Below, piece by piece: positions 1-8,676 of a stretch of DNA of 64,000 nt. Numbering within the stretch: the stretch's first letter is position 1; every line of letters starts with the position of its first letter. The stretch comes from Methylobacterium sp. AMS5 (GTDB lineage: Bacteria; Pseudomonadota; Alphaproteobacteria; Rhizobiales; Beijerinckiaceae), in NCBI RefSeq assembly GCF_001542815.1, contig NZ_CP006992.1, positions 248,001-312,000 of the forward strand. The letters are read 5' to 3'. The notes below the pieces were generated by a model. That model was not told the origin of the DNA. It did not search any database and was given only the letters and a program-made list of their open reading frames with translations. A program made the position numbers and the translations under genes.

Positions 1-1199
1 TGGAGAATGCCGGCGTCGCCGCCGTGATGACCGGTCAAGGCCTTTCGGATTCCAGTGGTGACGCGGACTGTCTCCGACTCGACACCGAGACGATCGCGGC
101 GATGAAGGCCGGCGAGCCGCTCGCCGACTATGCCGATACCGCCGCCGACGATCCGGCGACCCTCGTCTACACCTCCGGCACCACGAGCCGTCCCAAGGGC
201 GTGCTCCACGCTCACCGCGCCATCTGGGGCCGCCGGCCGATGCACGCGCATTGGCTCGGCCTCACCGAAGCCGACGTGATGCTGCATGCCGGCACCATGA
301 ACTGGACCTACACGCTCGGCGTCGGCATCACCGACCCCTGGGCCTGTGGCGCCACGACGGTGCTCTATCACGGCCCACGCGACCGTGGGATCTGGCCTCG
401 CCTGATCGCCGAGCAGGGCGCGACGATCTTCGCGGCGGTGCCGAGCGTCTACCGCCAGATCCTGAAATACGCCGACCTCTCCCAGCATGACCTGTCCCGC
501 CTGCGCCACGGCGTCACCGCGGGCGAGGCCCTGTCGGCCGACCTCCTCGATGCCTGGACGGAGGCCACGGGCAAGCCGCTCTACGAGGCGCTCGGCATGA
601 GCGAGATCTCGACCTACGTGTCGAGCGGCCCGACCATCCCCGTTCGCCCCGGTTCGCCCGGCCGGCCGCAACCGGGACGCCGCGTCGCGATCCTGCCCGT
701 CGATGGACCGCCCGAACCGTTGCCGCCGGGCGAGACCGGCCTGCTGGCGATCCACCGTTCCGACCCCGGCCTGATGCTCGGCTACTGGCAGCGACCGGAG
801 GAAGAGGCGGCGGTGATGCGCGGCGCGTGGTTTGCCGGCGGCGACCTCGCGAGCCTCGACACCGACGGCTATCTCTGGTTCCACGGGCGCAACGACGACT
901 TGATGAACGCCATGGGCTACCGCGTCTCGCCCGTCGAGGTGGAAGGCGTGCTGGCGGGCCATCCCGACATCGCCGAGGTCGGCGTGACGGAGCTTTCCGT
1001 CCGCGTGGACCTCCGGGTCATTGCCGCCTTCGTGGTTCTGCGCCCCGGCGCCGAGCCCGACGCGGAGGGACTGATGGCGTGGTGCGGCGAACGTCTGGCT
1101 GCCTACAAGGCACCGCGCGCGGTCCGCTTCGTCGAGGCGCTGCCCCGCACCGCCAACGGCAAGGTTCAACGCAAGCGGCTGGCGGAGGCTGTCGCATAG
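1..1199 (+). CDS. acyl-CoA synthetase / AMP-dependent ligase, 3' part (gene starts before the window)
   Basis: The reading frame is open from base 3, before the first in-window ATG at 24, so the N-terminus lies outside the window. About 398 residues are visible. The adenylate-forming P-loop YTSGTTSRPKG lies at about 168-200, the motif GMSEISTY at about 594, and the C-terminal PRTANGKVQRKRL carries the family's catalytic lysine (codon 1161-1163). Such enzymes activate a carboxylic acid to acyl-AMP and then acyl-CoA in the cytoplasm. The substrate cannot be read from this part; benzoate- or acetate/propionate-type ligases are both possible. The family is certain, the substrate is not. Confidence 0.9.
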   Translation, partial: ENAGVAAVMTGQGLSDSSGDADCLRLDTETIAAMKAGEPLADYADTAADDPATLVYTSGTTSRPKGVLHAHRAIWGRRPMHAHWLGLTEADVMLHAGTMNWTYTLGVGITDPWACGATTVLYHGPRDRGIWPRLIAEQGATIFAAVPSVYRQILKYADLSQHDLSRLRHGVTAGEALSADLLDAWTEATGKPLYEALGMSEISTYVSSGPTIPVRPGSPGRPQPGRRVAILPVDGPPEPLPPGETGLLAIHRSDPGLMLGYWQRPEEEAAVMRGAWFAGGDLASLDTDGYLWFHGRNDDLMNAMGYRVSPVEVEGVLAGHPDIAEVGVTELSVRVDLRVIAAFVVLRPGAEPDAEGLMAWCGERLAAYKAPRAVRFVEALPRTANGKVQRKRLAEAVA

Positions 1200-1259
1200 C
1201 CGCGCTTGTTCGCGCCGAATCGCGCCGGTACAGCGAAGGCCCCGCGCGCTTCGAGACCC

Positions 1260-2042
1260 ATGGCCCCGCTCCCGATCTCCGTCTTCATCATCGTCAAGAA
1301 CGAGGCCGACCGCCTCGGTGCGACCCTCGCGGCGGTGCGCGCATTGGCCGACGACATCGTGGTGGTCGATTCCGGCTCGACCGACGGCACCCAGGCGCTC
1401 GCCGCCTCGCTCGGCGCCCGCGTGATCCACAACGACTGGCCGGGCTACGGCCGGCAGAAGCGCTTCGCGGAAGAGCAGTGCCGCCACGACTGGGTGCTCA
1501 ACCTCGATGCCGACGAAGTGGTGCCGCCCGACCTCGCCGAGCAGATCCGCGCCGTCTTCGCCCAAGGCGCGCCGACGCACGCCGCATGGACCATCGCCAT
1601 CGCCGAGGTTTTCCCGGGCGAGACACGCCCCCACCCCTGGGCCTACGTGCTGACCCCGGTGCGGCTCTACCGGCGCGACTTGAGCACCTACTCCACTTCA
1701 CCGGTCCACGACCGGGTCGTGCTCGGCCCCGGCGTCACCACCGGGCGGATCAAAGGGCGCATCCACCATTTCTCGGTGCGCTCGCTGGGCGACCAGCTTG
1801 CCAAGCTGAACCGCTATTCGGACCAGCAGGCCGACGACCTCGACGCCCGCGGCGTCACGATCCCGGCCTGGCGCCTCTACGTCGAGCTGCCCGGCAACTT
1901 CCTGAAGGCCTATTTCGGCCGACGCCACTTCGTGCGCGGCGCCTACGGCTTCCTCACGGCCATGAACTACGCGATCTCGCGCCACCTGCGCGTCGCCAAG
2001 CATTACGAGCGCCGTGTCACAACTCCGCGCCGACCGGGTTGA
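1260..2042 (+). CDS. family 2 glycosyltransferase (WaaE/KdtX-like)
   Basis: The 260-residue protein has a GT-A fold start (ISVFIIVKNEADRL), the nucleotide-binding stretch DIVVVDSGSTDGT and a DxD-like NLDADEV. It resembles cytoplasmic LPS-core glycosyltransferases of the WaaE type, which transfer a sugar from an NDP-sugar. I start at the ATG at 1260 because the homologous part begins three residues later; the frame is open back to 1206. It lies 60 bp after the acyl-CoA ligase and ends 35 bp before tRNA-Ser. Donor and acceptor are unknown. Confidence 0.85.
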   Translation: MAPLPISVFIIVKNEADRLGATLAAVRALADDIVVVDSGSTDGTQALAASLGARVIHNDWPGYGRQKRFAEEQCRHDWVLNLDADEVVPPDLAEQIRAVFAQGAPTHAAWTIAIAEVFPGETRPHPWAYVLTPVRLYRRDLSTYSTSPVHDRVVLGPGVTTGRIKGRIHHFSVRSLGDQLAKLNRYSDQQADDLDARGVTIPAWRLYVELPGNFLKAYFGRRHFVRGAYGFLTAMNYAISRHLRVAKHYERRVTTPRRPG

Positions 2043-2077
2043 CCCGTCCCGCCGGAGCTTCTACAGCCAAGCGCAGT

Positions 2078-2170
2078 GGAGACGTGGCCGAGAGGCTGAA
2101 GGCACTCGTTTGCTAAATGAGCATACCCCTAATAAGGGTATCGAGGGTTCGAATCCCTCCGTCTCCGCCA
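2078..2170 (+). tRNA. tRNA-Ser (anticodon GCU)
   Basis: Acceptor arms GGAGACG (2078-2084) and CGTCTCC (2160-2166) pair, followed by discriminator G and an encoded CCA (2168-2170). The anticodon stem CTCGT/ATGAG flanks a loop with anticodon GCT at 2112-2114. There is a long variable arm (ACCCCTAATAAGGGT), as expected for a class II serine tRNA, and a T-arm GGTTCGAATCC. It borders a decayed mobile-element region, so it is a plausible former integration site. Confidence 0.97.
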
Positions 2171-2500
2171 CCTGCCTTTTTCACTTTCTCAACAGTCACA
2201 AGCACTTAGCGGTCATTCATTGACCGATCGTGCCCTATTTGGGTACTAAATCGTCCAACATTTCGTCCAACACAGGACGCCTTCGTGGGCGACATCACCC
2301 GGCGCCCCCTCCCCCGACCTCCTCACCGCCCGGCAGGGCGTGTGGCACTCCTCCCGGCACGTGCCGGCCGCGTTCGCTGAGGTCACCCGCGCGGCGTCAT
2401 CCGGCAATCGACCAAGATCCGGGTTATCGAAGCCCCCCGGAAGGTCCGCACCCGGGGCGCCGCGCAGAAAATCAACGACGAGCCGGAGACGTTCTGGCAC
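2171..2500. other. tRNA-flanking stretch without a recognisable gene
   Basis: Several short frames cross this stretch but none has a recognisable protein or a ribosome binding site. An imperfect direct repeat around TCGTCCAACA occurs at about 2252-2274. It is probably the decayed junction of an element that once entered at the tRNA gene. I see no integrase in it. Confidence 0.4.
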
Positions 2501-3419
2501 GCCCCCGTTTCATAAGTTTTGAGCGAGGCGTCTGACGAGGATCGTGGCGGCGGCCAAGACGAAGAAGGCGAGAGCGGAGGACGGGGTTGCCTCGTAGTCA
2601 AAGGCGAGCCTGCGGCATCGAGCGATCCAGCCGAAGGTTGGTTCGATCACCCAGCGGCGGGGCTGCCCGGCGACGCCCTTTTGGCCTTTGTCAGGCCTGA
2701 CGATCTCGACAGTGATGGCTGTAGCCGCGCCGACGCGCTCGCCCTGTTTGATCGGCAAAGCCGTGGGCCAGGAACGGCCAGAGCCGACAGGACGCCCGCA
2801 GCAGCGCAACCCCACTGTGGCTGTCGTGCCGACCAGCCGTCGAGAGGGTCGCGAGGAGCAGACGGCCGTCCGTATCGGTGAGCGCGTGGCGCTTGCGGCC
2901 GACGACGCGCCGGGCCGGATCGTAGCCGCGCTCGTCCTTGACGCCGACGCCGCCCGAGCGCGCCGCCCGCGCATCGAGGATGCCGCCGGTCGGGCTGGCC
3001 TCGCGCCCAGCGCGCTCGCGGTCGGCCAGGGTCGGGGCATGGGCCAGACGCTCGAACACGGCCGCCCTTCGACAGGCGCAGGAACCAGCGGTGAACGGTG
3101 GGCCAGGGCGGGAAATCCAGCGGCAGATGCCGCCAAGCGCAGCCGGTGCGCAGGACGGAACGGATGCCGTCCACGATCGACCGAAGCGGCCAGCGCCAGG
3201 GACGACCGGTGCGGGAGGGGGCGGGCAGCAGCGGGGCGATGAGCGCCCACTCCGCGTTTGTCGGGCTGCTTGCATAGGGCAGGTTCTCGCGCGCAAACTC
3301 GGCACGCGCGGCGGGTGTCCACATCGACGATCCGGGGCGAGCGTCAGATACTTCCTCAACGCTGACGGTGCTCGCCGCTCCCCCAAACGACCTTCCGACG
3401 CCCGTTAGGAAACGGGGTC
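2501..3419 (-). mobile_element. IS5-family insertion sequence, inactive
   Basis: A 919-bp element is bounded by imperfect inverted repeats: the left end reads GCCCCCGTTTCATAAG and the right end, on the other strand, GACCCCGTTTCCTAAC. It holds one broken transposase. The flanking bases (CAC left, TAA right) do not match, so no target-site duplication is left, which fits later rearrangement. The right boundary is within a few bases. Confidence 0.75.
2510..3324 (-). pseudogene. IS5-family transposase with two frameshifts
   Basis: The N-terminal part (start at 3324, residues MWTPAARAEF...) carries the usual NAEWALIAPLLP and DFPPWPTVHRWF segments. The match then moves to a second frame ([43 protein letters not shown]) and again to a third (GAATAITVEIV, PRRWVIEPTFGWIARCRRL), ending at the TGA at 2510-2512. 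No single frame encodes the protein, so it should be non-functional. In the final motif WVIEPTFGWI the DDE glutamate position is kept. Confidence 0.85.
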
Positions 3420-3726
3420 TAACGTCGAAGGTGGCCAGTAGGGATGCATATGTGACAAGTACTTGCGCAAAGCCTCAATGTTGGTCAGATGGATGCGTAA
3501 ATTTCATTATACACGGAATTAATATTTGAATTTATTGGCTAAATTGATTGCAAAATATCTACGATTCATTGTGTTGAATGCTATAAACATACAATTCGAT
3601 AGAATGAAGCGGTTTTTATGCAAGTTTGCGGCCTCGATTTTGATGTGAAAACTTGAGCCTTTTAGCCAAAAAATCCGATGAATATCGATGAATATATTTT
3701 TTTAGAGCTTGAAATCCGTATTTTCA
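3420..3726. other. AT-rich stretch, no gene seen
   Basis: Base composition drops sharply right of the IS boundary, with long A/T runs unlike the rest of the window. No frame has a convincing start and length. It may hold regulatory sequence or remnants of acquired DNA. Confidence 0.4.
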
Positions 3727-4020
3727 TTACCAAATATCGTATTGTGAAAGATCCATACCATCAAATTTGAGGATCGATCTATGGTCATGAACTTGTTCAA
3801 CCCCCCAGATTTCACCGGTATGGTTAAGCCGGCAAATCAGAATAAGATGATTTCCCGCTGCATCAGCGGAAGGCCAGAGGAAAGATCCAAGCCCGAATCG
3901 CATCGGCCGGACATTTCCAGTTCCGCTTGGTATCATGATGCGGCTGTCCAAGAAGACCTCGGTCGGAATTTCCGCACGAAACAGTAGCGCAATATGTGCT
4001 GGGCCAGCAGTTACATCCAT
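3727..4020 (-). CDS. hypothetical protein, 97 aa, AT-rich gene
   Basis: I do not recognise this protein. It starts at the ATG at 4020 and reads through a stretch of low GC with mixed codon use, including conserved-looking segments such as IMIPSGTGNVRPMRFGLGSFLWP and HDHRSILKFDG. There is no signal peptide or membrane segment and only a weak ribosome binding site. It is divergent from the 118-residue gene at 4073 and shares that gene's atypical composition, suggesting joint acquisition. It could also be a remnant. Confidence 0.5.
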   Translation of the reverse strand: MDVTAGPAHIALLFRAEIPTEVFLDSRIMIPSGTGNVRPMRFGLGSFLWPSADAAGNHLILICRLNHTGEIWGVEQVHDHRSILKFDGMDLSQYDIW

Positions 4021-4072
4021 TGATTTTCTGCTAAGGTCATAAATGAAAAACTATAAAGTCATGGAGTAGGCA

Positions 4073-4429
4073 ATGACACTCCCCAGACTAACTGGCTTAG
4101 AGTACTACTGGTTCGGAAAGAGCCAATCGATTATATCGGCTTTCTCGCATTACCGAAACATGGAGCTTGATCCAGCTGTCGCCGATGTCGTTCTTGCGAT
4201 AAAAAATGATGCTAAATCCTGTTATACGGGTCCTCAATCGTTGCGGCGGCTTGCTGAGCGCTTAGATAACGAAGCAGCTGACGCCACTTTCATGGAAGCC
4301 CTATCGACGCTTGACGACGGAAAGCATGAAGAAACCAGCCGTCGCGTCGAGGCGATACGCTGCCTTTCATCCCGTTTCCTTGCGACGGCCGATGAACTCC
4401 AGGCAGCGAAAGAGCAGCCTGTGATTTGA
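4073..4429 (+). CDS. hypothetical protein, 118 aa
   Basis: Not recognised. The start at 4073 has a good GGAG six bases upstream. The protein is soluble and mainly helical by composition, with no obvious catalytic motif. Composition is less GC-rich than the core genes. It is followed after 50 bp by another orphan gene in the same direction, and the pair is divergent from 3727-4020, so the three may have arrived together. Confidence 0.65.
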   Translation: MTLPRLTGLEYYWFGKSQSIISAFSHYRNMELDPAVADVVLAIKNDAKSCYTGPQSLRRLAERLDNEAADATFMEALSTLDDGKHEETSRRVEAIRCLSSRFLATADELQAAKEQPVI

Positions 4430-4479
4430 TGCGGTGTCGATCCTGCCCATTGCTACGGTAGTCGCGCTTCAGCGCCCTC

Positions 4480-4803
4480 ATGAAATCGGATGTGATGACC
4501 AGCTTTGGTAAGCGGCAACTGCTGAAATATCTCGGCACGATACGTGGGCGAGGGAAGCTGACGATCGGGGATGGTCAGCCCGGCGTCGGCGTCGTCACCT
4601 ATGAGATCGATAGCTATCTGGACCGAGAGGCATACTCTGCAAATGGCCAGATCGAGGGCAATACTGCGCTTCTGATGCACGCTTTCGAAACTGGCGGCGC
4701 ACGAATATTTTTGCCTAGCGGCCAATCTGTCGGAGTCGTACTCGCCAATCCAAACGGCAGTTCAACAGCCGAGGTCGTGATCCAAGGCCGGATCCCGATT
4801 TGA
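4480..4803 (+). CDS. hypothetical protein, 107 aa, probably beta-rich
   Basis: Not recognised. Alternating hydrophobic and glycine-rich stretches (KLTIGDGQPGVGVVTYEID, SVGVVLANPNGSSTAEVVIQG) suggest a small all-beta fold. No clear Shine-Dalgarno sequence precedes 4480; ATG codons at 4480 and 4495 are both possible. It lies in the same orientation as 4073-4429 and may be co-transcribed. Confidence 0.55.
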   Translation: MKSDVMTSFGKRQLLKYLGTIRGRGKLTIGDGQPGVGVVTYEIDSYLDREAYSANGQIEGNTALLMHAFETGGARIFLPSGQSVGVVLANPNGSSTAEVVIQGRIPI

Positions 4804-4891
4804 TTCGTCCTAAATTTTGAATATTTACGAAGCGCGTGCTGTGTTTTTGAAATCAGCGCGAGCAATAGCCTTTCCTATCTCATGCCTTGTA

Positions 4892-4972
4892 TCAGTATTT
4901 TTTGCGACCAGCTGTCGGGCTCGTGCGGAACTGCTCGTAGCAAAGGTCGAGGCTGCTCAGTTCGAAGCCTAG
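4892..4972 (-). pseudogene. 3' fragment of a host gene split by an IS (see 6749-7021)
   Basis: Read on the minus strand from the CTAG target duplication (4969-4972), this fragment gives LLGFELSSLDLCYEQF and then RTSPTAGRKKY before a TGA at 4892-4894. It joins in frame to the coding sequence that stops at the other side of the IS nest (...NPYLHIADLL, near 6749), once the element and one CTAG copy are removed. The join is inferred from frame and target duplication; the protein is not recognised. Confidence 0.55.
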
Positions 4973-5579
4973 AGCGTGTTATGAACTGATAGGCAGGATT
5001 GGCGTTGTGGATCATGCCTTCTGATCGCCGCTCCTATCCGTCCGACGTGTCTGATGAAGAATGGGCACTGGTAGCGCCCTACCTCGCGCTGCTGCGGGAG
5101 GACTCAGCTCAGCGCGACCACGAGTTGCGCGAGGTGTTTAACGGGCTGCGCTACATCGTGAAGACGGGGGCGCCCTGGCGGTTCATGCCGCACGATCTGC
5201 CGCCTTGGGCGGCCGTGTATCAGCAGACGCAGCGTTGGCTGTCGGCCGACAGTTTCGCGGACGTGGCCGGCGACCTGCGGGCGGTGCTGCGGATGGCGGC
5301 GGAGCGGGAGCCGGAGCCCTCGGCGGTGATCCTCGATAGCCGGACGCTGCGCTCCTCGCCCGAGAGCGGCGAGCGGGCCGGCTATGACGGGGCCAAGCGC
5401 AAGCGGGGTGCGAAGCTGCATCTGGCCGTTGACACGCCGGGCCATGTCGTGGCGCTGCACGTGACGCCCGCCGATGTCGACGACCGGGCCGAGGTCGGCC
5501 GGCTGGCCGCCGAGGTGCAGGCGGAGACGGGCGACAGCGTCGAGTTGGCCTTTGTCGACCAGGGCTATTCCGGGCCTAA

Positions 5580-6495
5580 GAGTCCGTCCGCTAAGTCATG
5601 ATGCTCGCCCGAGCCTTCGGACGAGGATCATGACGGCGGCGGCGTAGAGGAAGGCCTGGGCCGAGGCGAGGGTCGCTTCCGGGTCCTTCCAGAGGCGTCG
5701 GTTGCGGCTGATCCATCCGAAGAAGCGTTCCACCACCCATCGGCGTGGATGCACGGCGAAGCCGACCTGATCCTTCGGTTTGCGCACGATGTCGATGGTG
5801 ATGACGGTGGCGGTCGCGGGTCTGTCGCCGGCATAGCCTGCATCGGCGAAAGCTCTGACGATGAACGGGAAGGTCCGCCGCGACAGGCGCAGCACCGGTC
5901 CAGCCCCATCGCGATCCTGAATGTCGGCGGTCTGCGGATCGAGCACGAGGGCGCGCCCGTCCGTGTCGACCAGGGCCTGACGCTTGCGGCCCTTGACCTT
6001 CTTTCCAGCGTCGTAGCCGCGCGGGCCGCCGCTCTCGGTGGTCTTCACGCTCTGGCTGTCGAGCACGGCCGCCGTCGGCGAGGCCTCGCGACCGGCCCGC
6101 TCCCGGTCGGCCATGACCAGGGCGTGGTTGATCCGCCCGAACAATCCCTCGTCCCGCCAGCGGCTGAAGTAGCCGAACGTCGTGCTGCGCGGAGGGAGAT
6201 CCTTTGGGATCAACCGCCATGCGATGCCGCCGCGCAGCACGTAGAAGATCGCGTTCAGGACCTCCCGCATCGTCCAGACAGGCGGACGACCACGCGAGGC
6301 GGGCTCTGGCATCATGGGCGCGATCACCGCCCATTCCGTATCCGTCAGGTCGGTTTCGTATCGAAGGCGCGCACGGTTATGCTGCCGGCGAGTGGTCGGG
6401 GTCCACATGGCACGTCCAGATGAGGCTTCAGCACCCTTCTGGAATCACCGCCATTCCGGCCACTCAACCCCTGCCGGACGTTATCGGACGGGCTC
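5580..6495 (-). mobile_element. inner IS5-family element (complete)
   Basis: A 916-bp element has ends GAGTCCGTCCGCTAA (left) and GAGCCCGTCCGATAA (right, other strand) and is flanked by TAA at 5577-5579 and 6496-6498. The exact edge is ambiguous by up to 2 bp because CTAAG occurs on both sides. It sits inside the transposase gene of the outer element. Confidence 0.9.
5596..6408 (-). CDS. IS5-family transposase, intact, 270 aa
   Basis: This is a full-length DDE transposase. It has an N-terminal DUF4096-like region ([13 protein letters not shown], residues about 22-34; [14 protein letters not shown], about 71-84). The catalytic triad is probably D117 (VLDSQS), D189 (FADAGYAG) and E227 ([11 protein letters not shown]). 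There are no frameshifts and both terminal repeats are present, so this copy could still move. It starts at 6408, about 90 bp inside the right end. Confidence 0.93.
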   Translation of the reverse strand: MWTPTTRRQHNRARLRYETDLTDTEWAVIAPMMPEPASRGRPPVWTMREVLNAIFYVLRGGIAWRLIPKDLPPRSTTFGYFSRWRDEGLFGRINHALVMADRERAGREASPTAAVLDSQSVKTTESGGPRGYDAGKKVKGRKRQALVDTDGRALVLDPQTADIQDRDGAGPVLRLSRRTFPFIVRAFADAGYAGDRPATATVITIDIVRKPKDQVGFAVHPRRWVVERFFGWISRNRRLWKDPEATLASAQAFLYAAAVMILVRRLGRAS

Positions 6496-6748
6496 TAAGC
6501 CCGCCGCCGCCGCGAGCGCGCACGGCATCGACTTGGAAGTGGTGAAGGCGCCTGAGGCCAAGCGCGGCTTTGTCCTGCTGCCGCGCCGATGGGTGGTGGA
6601 GCGCTCGTTTGCCTGGGCCACCCGCTGTCGGCGGCTGGTCAAAGATTACGAGCGCTACGCCAGCACGTTGGCTGGCCTGCACATGGTCGCCTTCGTCTGC
6701 CTCATGCTCCGACAAGCTGAAAAGCTTATGACAAGTGCATAACAGGCT

Positions 6749-7021
6749 CTAGAAGATCAGCAATATGAAGGTACGGGTTGACAGGGTCAACGTTTGGCGG
6801 AAGCCCGCGGACGTCGCTGGGATCGAAGATGAAAGTCGTCGGTGGCAGTATCTGCATTGGCTGCTGATGGCAGTCTTGCTTCGCGTGAAGTTCAATGATA
6901 AATCAAATTTGCTAATATCTTCTAGAGATCTTTCATAAATTTCAGTTTTTCCATTTTGTCTAGCAAGTTCTTTAATGACGTCGATGTGCTCCCTTCGATT
7001 AGGGCGCGATGACGGCGACAT
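6749..7021 (-). pseudogene. 5' part of a host gene interrupted by the IS nest, probably frameshifted
   Basis: From the ATG at 7021 the frame reads a charged, AT-rich N-terminus (REHIDVIKELARQNGKTEIY). After about residue 45 the more protein-like sequence is in another frame (FIIELHAKQDCHQQPMQILPP, then TFIFDPSDVRGLPPNVDPVN), which runs without a stop into the IS boundary and on into 4892-4972. I read this as one gene with a frameshift and an IS insertion. Alternatively the second part is a separate short gene starting at 6857. The product is not recognised. Confidence 0.5.
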
Positions 7022-7234
7022 TTGTATGACATGATGAATTCACGTCAGGCTGGTAGACATCGCAGCCCGGCTCACGAGCCGATGACATCGGTGCGCGATC
7101 CGCGCCTTCCATCAAGACATCCACCGTGCTGCAGTGCCGATCGAAGGCGGACCGGACGTACCGCCGCAGCCACGGCAATGGGTCGGGCGGCATCGGCGAT
7201 CAACGCGTGTGTTGGGCAGCTTGAGGAGGCGACC

Positions 7235-7594
7235 GTGCATAAACGCGAAGGCTCTGAGACCGAGGTCGCCACCGACGCACTCCTGCGGAGCATCGTCGAA
7301 ACCGAGCGCGTCGGCTCAACCTTCCTAGCCGTGTGCGATGGAGGAGTGCTTACGACATGGCAGGTGCCCGGGAGGGCACAGCTCGGGCCGGATCTCAGCT
7401 ATTGCGGCCCAGACCCAACCGGAGATGCCTACTGGAAAGAACTCCTTCTTATTGGCGAACGCATTCACGCAGCCGGCGGTCTCGATGCACTGGATGAAGC
7501 CAATATGCATATTGTGCAAATGGATCCGCAGCATTCAGACTGGCGCGCTATGGTGCTGGAGAGCGTGTGGTTTGATATCGGGCGCGGGTCTTAG
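7235..7594 (+). CDS. hypothetical protein, 119 aa
   Basis: Not recognised. The frame is open from 7022, but the GTG at 7235 has a strong GAGGAGG upstream and the sequence before it looks non-coding, so I start there. The protein is acidic and soluble (DPTGDAYWKELLLIGERIHAAGG, VLESVWFDIGRG). It lies between the IS nest and an IS5 remnant. Start choice is uncertain. Confidence 0.5.
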   Translation: MHKREGSETEVATDALLRSIVETERVGSTFLAVCDGGVLTTWQVPGRAQLGPDLSYCGPDPTGDAYWKELLLIGERIHAAGGLDALDEANMHIVQMDPQHSDWRAMVLESVWFDIGRGS

Positions 7595-7607
7595 GGAGGG
7601 AACTTTT

Positions 7608-7864
7608 TTGACGTCCATGCGACGACACAGGATCCTGGCAAACAAGCGCTGCCAGAGGCCGCGCTGAGCTCACCTGTTGTCGCGGTTGCAGATCGTGTTG
7701 TGTGGGCCGTGAGCTGAAGGGGTATCCTGCCAACGGCTCCGACCTTCAGCACGTGCAGGATGCCACTGATGACCCGCCTGTCGTCGACCCGAGGTTTAGC
7801 CGTGAGGCAGGTGTGGCTCAATCCGCGCCCAAGCCCTATGCGGGAGCCAGAACAGCCGTGCCAT
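7608..7864 (-). pseudogene. IS5-type transposase N-terminal remnant
   Basis: The minus strand from 7864 reads MARLFWLPHRAWARIEPHLPHG, a typical IS5/IS427-type N-terminus. It then continues in other frames with RVDDRRVISGILHVLK and RPLAALVCQDPVSSHG-like segments. At least two frameshifts and an in-frame stop are present, and the catalytic part is missing. Only about 85 residues of the family's roughly 270 remain. Confidence 0.7.
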
Positions 7865-7942
7865 CGCGGTCCTCCTGTGCGGGAAACCCCATACGCAGGA
7901 AGAAAACACAAGAGACGGCAATTGGTTGTATAAGTTCCCCAC

Positions 7943-8578
7943 CTAGACCTCCGGCAGGGACCGGTGGGCGCGCTGGGCAGCGGCGAACAGTGAGGCGACC
8001 GCACAGGAGGCGAGACGCGTGAGCCGAGAGTCGGCCCGGCTCGTCAGGATGATCGGGACCCGAGCCCCGAGCACGATCCCGGCCGCGTCCGCACGGGCCA
8101 GGAAGGTCAAGCTCTTGGCCAGCATGTTGCCGGCTTCCAAATCGGGGACCACGAGAACGTTGGCTTGGCCGGCCACCGGTGAGTGGATCTTCTTGATCCG
8201 AGCCGCTTCGAGGTCGATGGCATTATCGAGGGCAAGAGGGCCGTCGAGGATGCCGCCGGTGATCTGACCCCGGTCGGCCATCTTACACAGGGCCGCGGCA
8301 TCGAGGGTCGAGGGCATCTTCGCGTTGACGCTCTCCGTGGCCGACAGGATGGCGACCCGCACCGACTCGACGCCAAGGGCTTGCGCGAGGTCGATGGCGT
8401 TCTGCGTGATGTCGCGCTTTTCCCCCAGAGAGGGCGCGATGTTGACCGCGGCGTCCGTAATGATCAGGGGCGTCGCATGGCCCGGCACGTCTACGGGGAT
8501 GCTCGCTCTGTAGAGAACCGGGCCAACACCGGCAGAGGTCCGCAAGTCGACCACCCCGGACGCGCTGATCAGCTTCAT
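7943..8578 (-). pseudogene. phosphate acetyl/butyryltransferase, N-terminally truncated
   Basis: The 211 residues match the C-terminal two thirds of a Pta/Ptb-family enzyme (PLIITDAAVNIAP, DITQNAIDLAQALGVE, ITGGILDGPLALDNAI, VLVVPDLEAGNMLAKSL, TSRADSRLTRLASCAVA). Such enzymes interconvert acetyl-CoA and acetyl phosphate. The first part is missing: upstream of 8578 the frame hits a stop, and the left end of an IS1182-like element starts within about 45 bp. The remaining ORF could be translated but should lack a complete active site. Confidence 0.75.
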
Positions 8579-8676
8579 CGACCGCAGGCCCTACAAGACG
8601 CTCAAGCGGCATCTAACTAAGAGCCTGTCCGAGTCATTCCCTCGACGGCGGATCCGGCGGCCGATTTAGTTGGCTC

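Larger units (their letters stand above)
4999..6742 (+). pseudogene. IS5-family transposase split by an inner IS
   Basis: The 5' part runs from a TTG start at 4999 to 5579 and the 3' part from 6499 to 6742. Deleting the inner element and one target copy restores a single 274-residue frame. In this reconstruction the DDE residues are D113 (ILDSRT), D187 (FVDQGY) and E228 (RRWVVERSF). The short run-on frame into the inner element stops at 5601. The protein is inactive as it stands but was intact when the inner IS landed. Confidence 0.88.
4973..6748 (+). mobile_element. outer IS5-family element, carrying a second IS
   Basis: The ends are inverted repeats (AGCGTGTTATGAACT left, AGCCTGTTATGCACT right on the other strand). 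They are flanked on both sides by CTAG (4969-4972 and 6749-6752), a typical 4-bp target duplication for part of the IS5 family. Without the inner element it is about 860 bp. The intact duplication indicates a recent insertion. Confidence 0.88.

Noticed and set aside
2142..2170. Attachment-site duplication of the tRNA-Ser 3' end
   Set aside because: I looked for a second copy of GGTTCGAATCCCTCCGTCTC in the window and did not find one, so no att pair is claimed.
2230..2535. 101-residue plus-strand frame after tRNA-Ser as an integrase start
   Set aside because: Proline/arginine-rich translation without integrase motifs or ribosome binding site. A short frame ending near 2513 (KIRVIEAPRKVRTRG) looks slightly protein-like but matches nothing I recognise.
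7022..7234. N-terminal extension of the 119-residue gene to 7022
   Set aside because: The extension is Arg/Pro/Ala-rich and unlike the rest, while GTG 7235 has a strong GAGGAGG upstream.
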